A stretch of DNA of 9,390 bases, taken from positions 1 to 9,390 of the forward strand of contig CAKZXL010000496.1 of assembly GCA_937883885.1 (NCBI GenBank), in the 5' to 3' direction. Origin of the DNA: an uncultured Aquincola sp. Lineage in GTDB: Bacteria; Pseudomonadota; Gammaproteobacteria; Burkholderiales; Burkholderiaceae. Below the pieces are notes generated by a model. It was not told where the DNA came from. It did no database searches and was given only the letters and a program-made list of their open reading frames with translations. The translations under genes were made by a program, and so were the position numbers. Positions 4,630 to 9,390 of the stretch are shown here, piece after piece. Each line of letters begins with the position of its first letter. The first letter of the stretch is position 1.

Positions 4630-7518
4630 CTAGATTGCGCCGACTCGCCGGCGCGGGCGCGCGGCAGCCGACGGTTGCGTTTCGGTGGCTTCAGGTTGCG
4701 GTGCCTCGGCGCGCGCCTGGTCTTCCCGTTCAATGACCCCGCGCATCACGGCCTCGTTGATGGATGCCTCGAGATGAGGGCTGCGGCGCTGTGGATGGAG
4801 GTGTGACCAAGCCAGGAGTGCTGTTTCGTCCGCCTTGGCGCCCAGCTTCAAGGCCATCGGAATCAGCTCTGGGTGGCGCTCGATGAGCTTTCCGATGCTC
4901 GCCTGCACCAGGCCCGCCAGGCCGCCCGGCTCTTGTGCCAGCCTGCTGTTTTTGCGCAGCCCTTCCAGCGCCCCTTGAGCGACGCGGTAGTCCGTCGAGT
5001 CCAGGGCGATGTCCAGCAGACTCACCCCGCTGGCCGTGCGGTGCTCCGGCCGAATTACGTAGCGGCACAGCAGGCCCATCCCGTAAGGGTTAGTCGAGCC
5101 GAGACAGGCCCTGGCAAGCTTGAATGCCGTTGCCACACTGACCTGGCGAATCGCCTGGTCGTCTGCGGTGCGGCCGCCGGACCAGAGGAACCGTGCGACG
5201 GCCGGGAATGCTGCGGCGCTGTGGAATGGCTGACGCGCAAGCATCGTGCGGAGTCGGTCCGCCCAATGAGCCATGGCCGAATTCGCGTGTACGTTCATCC
5301 GCGGGATGGCTTGCCGGTCGGCCTCGGAGACGCGCGTCGCCATGTGAGGGTTGGTCAGTCCGCACCCGGAGATGTCTTGCATTTCCAGCGGGGACCAGCC
5401 TTGCGGACCTACCTTGCGATTGGCCATCGCGCGGAAGCGGGTCGGCTCCTGCATGCGCACCTCCATGACTAGCGGCGCCACTCCTTCCGGTGTGCCTTTT
5501 CCGCGGACTGCGAAGGAATTCGACTCGGCGTCGATGCGAAACCCCCTCACGGGGTTTGCATCGTCGCCCTTACGGGCGGTCACGTCCAGCAAGGTCCACG
5601 TGCCACCCTTGCGGGTGCCCGGGTTGCGCAAAGCCAAGCGAAAGCCCCCAGCAAGGTCTTTCTCGTGGACCGATGCGCTTCGCACGACCGCTAGCTCCGG
5701 GACCCACTTGAGGGCGCGGGAAGAAGCGCCGTCTGACTGGATGTGCTGCGTGGTCACAGGCTCCACGGAGGCGACCAGGTCGCGGACCAGGTGCAGAGCC
5801 GCCTTCTCGTACTGGTTCCAGCTTCTGGAGACGGTGGCGCCGCGCATGCCTATGAGCGATGCAACGGCGTTGCCCTTTGGGGCGCTCATGCAGTCCTCGG
5901 CCTCCGGCAGGCACCGGGCTTCATCGTTGGCACGGGCCCCCTTGGCACGGAGGGCGTTAGCGTAGGAGATGAGGTTGACCAAGCCGGTGACAGCCCGCTC
6001 GTCTGACTCCGCAGAAGTCATCAGCAGTTCGTAGCACGAGCTCGAGCTGAGGACGCGAGTCCAAGGCAGGATGTTGCGGCCGGAGTCGGTATCAACGGCC
6101 ACTTGGTTCAGGGCGGCAGCCAGTCGCCTTCCAGCCGCGTCAGCGAGTCGTGCGGCCACGCCCTGGTCGGCACTTGGGGACTGCTGTTGTCCCAGGTGCT
6201 TCTCGAAAGAAGGGGTCATGGGGTGCCCGCCAGCAACGACGCACAGGTAGCGCGGCGAGACGGCCGAGAAGGCCCGGCGAACCTCCGGGCTCACGTTCCC
6301 GTTCAGCGACTGCATGAAGCGCAAAGTCAAGTGGCCGGTGTACGCAACCTCCGCGCTCGAGCCGCCCCAGACGGTGCCGAGCCCACCTGACGCCGGACCG
6401 AGGCTCAGAGAGTGGACGGTCCGGTCGGTACCGTTTGCTTTGCAGAGGGCCTCAAGCAGTCGCGGGGAGTAGTTGGCGTACGCAAGGGCGCCGGCCGGCT
6501 CATGCTCGGCGATCTCTGCCTTGAACCCAGAATCCAGGTGAACTAGGTAGTTGGCCCATTGCAGGCCTTGCGTGCTGTGGCGCAGCGCATTGCGAGCGGC
6601 CAACCGGTCGACGCGCTCTGCGAAATCCGTGCACGCCTTCGCGATGGCGCTGATGTTGATGAAGGCGTCGGATGAGTGACGCATCTTCAGCAGCGGCTTG
6701 AAGCCCTGGAGGACGTCATCCAGCTCAAGCCGGATGGTCTCGACGAGCGCAGCCGGGAGCCTCTGGTCGCGCAGCGCGGCGACGAACTCTCTCGATACAC
6801 GAGCGGTCTCCGCGGCAAGGCTGGTTCGCCAGATGCCCTGGATGGCCAGGCGCACATGCCGGTGCAGCGACAACGGGCTCGAGTTGGAATCGATGTTGAC
6901 GTAGGTGGTCTTGCCCTGGTGATCGAAGGCCAGGACGTGCTTGTCATGTGGCGCGCCGAGTTCCAGACGCGGCTTGGCGTAGACGAAGCAAGCCATCGAG
7001 ACCGCTGCGCGCAGCATTGCAGCATTCACGAGCCACCCAAGCTGCCCACTGGTCTTGTCGCCGGTGAACCGGAACGTCTCGATGGCGCGGATGGCGGCGT
7101 CGCGGTCCTCGTAGTCCTCGATTCGATAGGAGTCGGTATCGAGCGGGCCGCCAAACCGGGCCAGGCCCTCGGTGATGGGGAATGCGGCCGGAGGCAACTG
7201 CTGCCCGATACCGAGCAGGAGCCCGGCGCCGTGGAGCTGATGCTCGTAGCGCTGGCCGTACCGAATCAGGGCGCCCATCAGGAGCGCTGGGTCGAATCGC
7301 TCTGGATGGACAACCGCCTTCGGGTCAACATGAGGGAGCTCAGCTGTTGGTACGCCGGCAACGAGGCGACTCTGGCTCGGGCCGCGGCCCAGCGCGCCTC
7401 GAATCCAACTGAGCATTGAAGCCAGAACGCCGTGACCAGCGGCAATACCAGCGGCGGCGCCGTCGAGCACAGCGTCATCCGCCTCTATGGCGTCCAGGTT
7501 GAAGTTGGGCTCTTGCAT
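4630..7518 (-). CDS. Large protein of unknown function, ankyrin-like C-terminal part
   Basis: This 962-aa protein is the largest in the window and I do not recognise it. Residues about 20-45 form a moderately hydrophobic, Ala/Gly-rich stretch that could be an amphipathic helix rather than a clear membrane segment. The middle has Gly/Ser-rich loops (SLGPASGGLGTVWGGSS) and long helical-looking parts. Residues about 830-905 contain ankyrin-like pieces: SGVSLLDIALDSTDYRVAQ, then PELIPMALKLGAKADETALL. The last 30 residues are Glu/Gln/Pro-rich and end in a basic RPRRRVGAI tail, probably disordered. No nuclease, polymerase, protease or kinase motif was seen. The ATG at 7518 has no good Shine-Dalgarno; the next in-frame ATG is at codon 34. 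It is likely the first gene of a two-gene unit with the dNMP kinase. A virion or host-interaction protein is possible but unsupported. Confidence 0.8.
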   Translation of the reverse strand: MQEPNFNLDAIEADDAVLDGAAAGIAAGHGVLASMLSWIRGALGRGPSQSRLVAGVPTAELPHVDPKAVVHPERFDPALLMGALIRYGQRYEHQLHGAGLLLGIGQQLPPAAFPITEGLARFGGPLDTDSYRIEDYEDRDAAIRAIETFRFTGDKTSGQLGWLVNAAMLRAAVSMACFVYAKPRLELGAPHDKHVLAFDHQGKTTYVNIDSNSSPLSLHRHVRLAIQGIWRTSLAAETARVSREFVAALRDQRLPAALVETIRLELDDVLQGFKPLLKMRHSSDAFINISAIAKACTDFAERVDRLAARNALRHSTQGLQWANYLVHLDSGFKAEIAEHEPAGALAYANYSPRLLEALCKANGTDRTVHSLSLGPASGGLGTVWGGSSAEVAYTGHLTLRFMQSLNGNVSPEVRRAFSAVSPRYLCVVAGGHPMTPSFEKHLGQQQSPSADQGVAARLADAAGRRLAAALNQVAVDTDSGRNILPWTRVLSSSSCYELLMTSAESDERAVTGLVNLISYANALRAKGARANDEARCLPEAEDCMSAPKGNAVASLIGMRGATVSRSWNQYEKAALHLVRDLVASVEPVTTQHIQSDGASSRALKWVPELAVVRSASVHEKDLAGGFRLALRNPGTRKGGTWTLLDVTARKGDDANPVRGFRIDAESNSFAVRGKGTPEGVAPLVMEVRMQEPTRFRAMANRKVGPQGWSPLEMQDISGCGLTNPHMATRVSEADRQAIPRMNVHANSAMAHWADRLRTMLARQPFHSAAAFPAVARFLWSGGRTADDQAIRQVSVATAFKLARACLGSTNPYGMGLLCRYVIRPEHRTASGVSLLDIALDSTDYRVAQGALEGLRKNSRLAQEPGGLAGLVQASIGKLIERHPELIPMALKLGAKADETALLAWSHLHPQRRSPHLEASINEAVMRGVIEREDQARAEAPQPEATETQPSAAARPRRRVGAI

Positions 7519-7613
7519 GGCGCGCAGCTGTGATGAATCGAAAACAGCTCACGCGATTGCGTGGCGCGCGTCGATGGCGGCTGCCAAACCGACGCACAAC
7601 GTGTCCGCAGGAT

Positions 7614-7642
7614 GTCATATACACGATGACACCGACGGTCAC
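7614..7642 (-). promoter_or_regulatory. Candidate promoter for the 962-aa gene
   Basis: Leftward GTGACC (7642-7637), a 17-nt spacer, and TATGAC (7619-7614) each match four of six sigma-70 positions. It contains a copy of the recurring element (GTATATGACAT). An inverted repeat TGTCAT-n7-ATGACA (7613-7631) overlaps the -10 and could be an operator. The implied leader is about 90 nt. Confidence 0.4.
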
Positions 7643-7650
7643 TGGGTATG

Positions 7651-7697
7651 AAACTGCCCCGGAGCTCACGCTGCGGGGCACATGGCGCCGGGCGCCA
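7651..7697 (-). terminator. Tandem inverted repeats after the 310-aa gene, possible terminator
   Basis: Two adjacent hairpins follow the stop codon of the 310-aa gene: TGGCGCC-g-GGCGCCA (7683-7697) and TGCCCCG-n12-CGGGGCA (7655-7680). On the leftward strand the second is followed by GTTTCAT, a short T-rich stretch. Position and GC-rich stems suit a terminator that insulates the next promoter; the short T-run makes it moderate at best. Confidence 0.5.
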
Positions 7698-7703
7698 AAG
7701 GTG

Positions 7704-8636
7704 TCAAGAGGGCCGATGAACGAAGGCGTTCTTGGGTGAGAGCTGCAACGCCGCTGAGGCAGAAGCGATGACATGGCTCGCCGCCTCCAGTGCGAAGGCG
7801 ACACCGGCGGCTGCGCGCGGGCTCGTGCCGTGCTTCTGTAGCCAAGCGCCCAGACCTTCGGATGCAACCCAGGTTGCATGGCCCCAGAGCTCCTCGCGGC
7901 TCATCGTCGAGAAGTCCTTGCCAGTCGAGAGCTCGTAGCGGAGGATTTCCAACGCTGAAAGCGAGTCCTGCGACAGCGGGGCCAGCGAAAAAGAAGAGAA
8001 ATCGCCGCCGGCCTCGCGGCGGCGCAACACATCGGCCAGGACTTCGAGGGCGACATCGTTGCCGTTGAAGGCCGCCACCAGCGCTATGGCGTGGACATCC
8101 GAAAAGGACTGGGAGTAGACCGAGTCCACGGCATCCTTGACGCGCGGCCGAAGGCGGTCGGTCTGCCCAGAGAGCCCGGCCGCGACCGATGCCGCACCCA
8201 GGCCGAAGCCAGGCGCGGCGGGCAAGGCGCCACTCAACTCCTGGAAGGAGTACGTGTGCAGCAGGCTGAACAGCGAGCTCGCGCTCAAGCTGGGCCGCGG
8301 CAGGCGCCGCCCAGGCTGGGGAGTGCCTGTGTAGTTGGCGAGTTCAGGCACGGAACGCAACTGCTGCGCGGCGACATCAGCAAGGACGCCACGCCCATGG
8401 CGCTTGTAACCTGAAGTCAGCTCGACTGCGGTGGCGCGCACCGTCGCCTCGGGAGCGAGGCGTTGCATCGCCACCAAAGCCTTGCGCACGAACACTTCGT
8501 TGTCCGGCTGCCGGGCCAGCACCCGGCGGTGCTCCACCGCAAGCTCGCCGTTCTTCACGGCGCGTGTGAGGAACTCGTTGAACAAGCTCGCAGGAGCTGT
8601 CGAGCTACGCTGCATCGGCAGTTTTCGATTGCTCAT
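7704..8636 (-). CDS. Protein of unknown function, helical
   Basis: This 310-aa protein is unassigned. The first 110 residues are basic and helical-looking. The middle (about 115-160) is Ser/Ala/Gly-rich. The second half (about 180-300) has stretches such as AIALVAAFNGNDVALEVLADVL that recall single ankyrin or other helix-pair repeats, without a convincing repeat register. There is no signal peptide or clear membrane segment. The ATG at 8636 lies 15 nt after the stop of the 102-aa gene, with no strong Shine-Dalgarno, so translation may depend on the upstream gene. The pair is followed by tandem hairpins, indicating a two-gene operon. Confidence 0.78.
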   Translation of the reverse strand: MSNRKLPMQRSSTAPASLFNEFLTRAVKNGELAVEHRRVLARQPDNEVFVRKALVAMQRLAPEATVRATAVELTSGYKRHGRGVLADVAAQQLRSVPELANYTGTPQPGRRLPRPSLSASSLFSLLHTYSFQELSGALPAAPGFGLGAASVAAGLSGQTDRLRPRVKDAVDSVYSQSFSDVHAIALVAAFNGNDVALEVLADVLRRREAGGDFSSFSLAPLSQDSLSALEILRYELSTGKDFSTMSREELWGHATWVASEGLGAWLQKHGTSPRAAAGVAFALEAASHVIASASAALQLSPKNAFVHRPS

Positions 8637-8651
8637 GTGGTTGGTGCGCGG

Positions 8652-8960
8652 TCAGTGGAGTTGGGATGCGACCAGCTCATCGGCGCGCGCCGAGAAGCGC
8701 ACAGCCGAAAGCGAGTCAGTGGTCACCACGGTCACCCGAGAAGGCGCATTGGCCAGCAGGTGGGCGACGTCCGAGGGAATCTCCGGCAGAGAGACGGACG
8801 CCACGCCAGCGATGACTTCCAAGCGGCGAGAAATCGGGTCGAAATGAAGCGCCCGGGGCTGCTCCACATGCGGCAGAACGATGCACGCCTCGAAGGCGTC
8901 CGCTGAGCCGGTGCGCAGGATGCTGTAACCGACGGCGGGAGCGGCGTGTTGGGTCGTCAT
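8652..8960 (-). CDS. Small protein of unknown function
   Basis: This 102-aa protein begins MTTQHAAPAVGYSILRTG and alternates short hydrophobic strands (ACIVLP, LEVIAGVASVSLP, RVTVVTTDSLSAVRF), so a compact alpha/beta or beta-rich fold is likely. I recognise no family. The ATG at 8960 is preferred; an in-frame TTG at 8993 would add 11 residues. No clear Shine-Dalgarno is present for either. It is the first gene after a promoter-like region and is followed after 15 nt by the 310-aa gene. Confidence 0.7.
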   Translation of the reverse strand: MTTQHAAPAVGYSILRTGSADAFEACIVLPHVEQPRALHFDPISRRLEVIAGVASVSLPEIPSDVAHLLANAPSRVTVVTTDSLSAVRFSARADELVASQLH

Positions 8961-9012
8961 AGAGCGTGCAGTTAGGTTGTTCGGGGTGCACAATCGTGGT
9001 GCATTAGAACAC

Positions 9013-9053
9013 AGTATATCGGATACGCTGCGTTCTTCAAGGCGAATGCCTTG
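9013..9053 (-). promoter_or_regulatory. Candidate promoter with overlapping inverted repeat, upstream of the 102-aa gene
   Basis: Leftward TTGAAG (9040-9035), a 16-nt spacer, and TATACT (9018-9013) give the best sigma-70-like promoter in the window, with a leader of about 45 nt. A perfect hairpin CAAGGC-n4-GCCTTG (9038-9053) overlaps the upstream edge of the -35, a place where a repressor or activator could bind. The region also contains the recurring GTATnnnRYAT element (GTATCCGATAT, 9027-9017). Confidence 0.5.
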
Positions 9054-9077
9054 CGGGCTGGCCGAGAATGTGTTTTA

Positions 9078-9094
9078 GCCGACGGGGTTTCGGC
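9078..9094. repeat. Small inverted repeat in the intergenic region
   Basis: GCCGA-n7-TCGGC forms a 5-bp stem. No T-run follows on either strand in the right place, so I assign no role. Confidence 0.25.
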
Positions 9095-9112
9095 ATGGTG
9101 ACGTACCGCGCG

Positions 9113-9136
9113 AAAAAGCCGGCTCGAAGCCGGCTT
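9113..9136 (-). terminator. Rho-independent terminator after the right-edge gene
   Basis: AAGCCGGCT-cga-AGCCGGCTT is a perfect 9-bp stem with a 3-nt loop. Leftward it ends in a run of five T's, the classic intrinsic terminator form. It starts about 17 nt after the stop codon of the gene ending at 9154. Confidence 0.85.
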
Positions 9137-9153
9137 CTCACGGGTGGTGGGTG

Positions 9154-9390
9154 TCAGCGCTGAGCGCCTTCGGCCACCAGGTCGCGCAGCTCGCGGTGCG
9201 GCCGCGCCGACAGGCGCCCGAGGAACTCCTCGGCCATGTCCGACGCCGGGCCGACGATGTCGTCGGCGGTAGGGCTGGCCCACACGTTGCCCCAGCTGCC
9301 GGTGCGCGAGCCGTTGGCGTACTCGGTGGCGCGCGCCTCGAAGAAGTTCGCGTGCTCCACCCCGTTGAGGATGTAGTCCAGCCACGCCAG
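9154..9390 (-). CDS. C-terminal part of a protein of unknown function, cut by right edge
   Basis: The last 78 residues of a leftward gene are visible, from LAWLDYILNGVEHANFF to LRDLVAEGAQR. The frame is open to the window edge, so the true start is outside; an internal GTG at 9360 is not needed. The piece is acidic and helical-looking, with a Gly/Ser/Trp-rich middle (SRTGSWGNVWASPTADD). No family is recognised. A strong intrinsic terminator follows, so this is the last gene of its transcript. Confidence 0.65.
   Translation of the reverse strand: MAWLDYILNGVEHANFFEARATEYANGSRTGSWGNVWASPTADDIVGPASDMAEEFLGRLSARPHRELRDLVAEGAQR

Noticed and set aside
4605..4733. 43-residue upstream extension of the dNMP kinase
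   Set aside because: The extension is Arg-rich, overlaps the end of the 962-aa gene and lacks a ribosome-binding site, while the GTG at 4604 has an ideal one.
7475..7879. 134-codon leftward open frame spanning the gap between the 310-aa and 962-aa genes
   Set aside because: It overlaps both neighbours in another frame, has Arg/Ser/Pro-rich composition typical of shadow frames, and would run through hairpins and a promoter-like region.
8463..8906. 147-codon rightward frame opposite the 102-aa and 310-aa genes
   Set aside because: It crosses the boundary of two adjacent leftward genes on the opposite strand, is His/Arg-rich, and has no ribosome-binding site or recognisable motif.
8961..8993. 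TTG start adding 11 residues to the 102-aa protein
   Set aside because: No Shine-Dalgarno is visible and the ATG at 8960 is the more usual start codon; the evidence does not exclude it fully.
9078..9094. Inverted repeat GCCGA-n7-TCGGC as a second terminator
   Set aside because: The T-rich stretch lies on the wrong side for rightward transcription, and leftward it is followed by A's; the real terminator is at 9113-9136.

Overview
The window looks like part of a large double-stranded DNA phage, prophage or phage-like replicon from a GC-rich proteobacterial host. The reasons are a phage-type deoxynucleoside monophosphate kinase, a divergent self-encoded sigma-70-family factor, an AAA+ ATPase of MoxR/dynein-like type, and several long proteins I cannot assign. 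All genes are tightly packed and almost all are read leftwards. No capsid, tail, terminase or integrase gene is visible, so the phage assignment is an inference. A megaplasmid is the main alternative.

Layout from right to left, which is the direction of transcription. A gene entering from the right edge ends at 9154 and is followed by a clear intrinsic terminator (9113-9136). A promoter-like region (about 9013-9053) then starts a run of two unassigned genes: 102 aa (8960-8652) and 310 aa (8636-7704). That run ends in tandem inverted repeats (7655-7697). A second promoter-like region (7614-7642) precedes a 962-aa unassigned protein (7518-4630), followed 25 nt later by the dNMP kinase (4604-3648, GTG start with a strong Shine-Dalgarno). 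The kinase converges, with only 14 nt between stop codons, on the sole rightward gene, a small ankyrin-repeat-like protein (3223-3633). That gene's start overlaps a candidate divergent promoter for the leftward AAA+ ATPase (3040-1139), whose leader can fold so that its ribosome-binding site is partly paired. After a perfect 9-bp hairpin comes the sigma factor (1009 to beyond the left edge). Its N-terminus carries the pentapeptide QLSLF, the canonical sliding-clamp-binding motif.

Functionally, the recognisable genes cover nucleotide supply (dNMP kinase), energy-dependent remodelling (AAA+ ATPase) and transcription reprogramming (sigma factor). A short motif (leftward GTATnnnRYAT) recurs in four intergenic regions, each upstream of a leftward gene or operon, and may be a replicon-specific promoter element. 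The most interesting hypothesis is a sigma factor that can be coupled to a DNA sliding clamp, conceptually like late transcription in phage T4 but with the motif at the other end of the protein. No tRNA, rRNA, CRISPR array, insertion sequence or stretch over 300 bases without a gene was seen.
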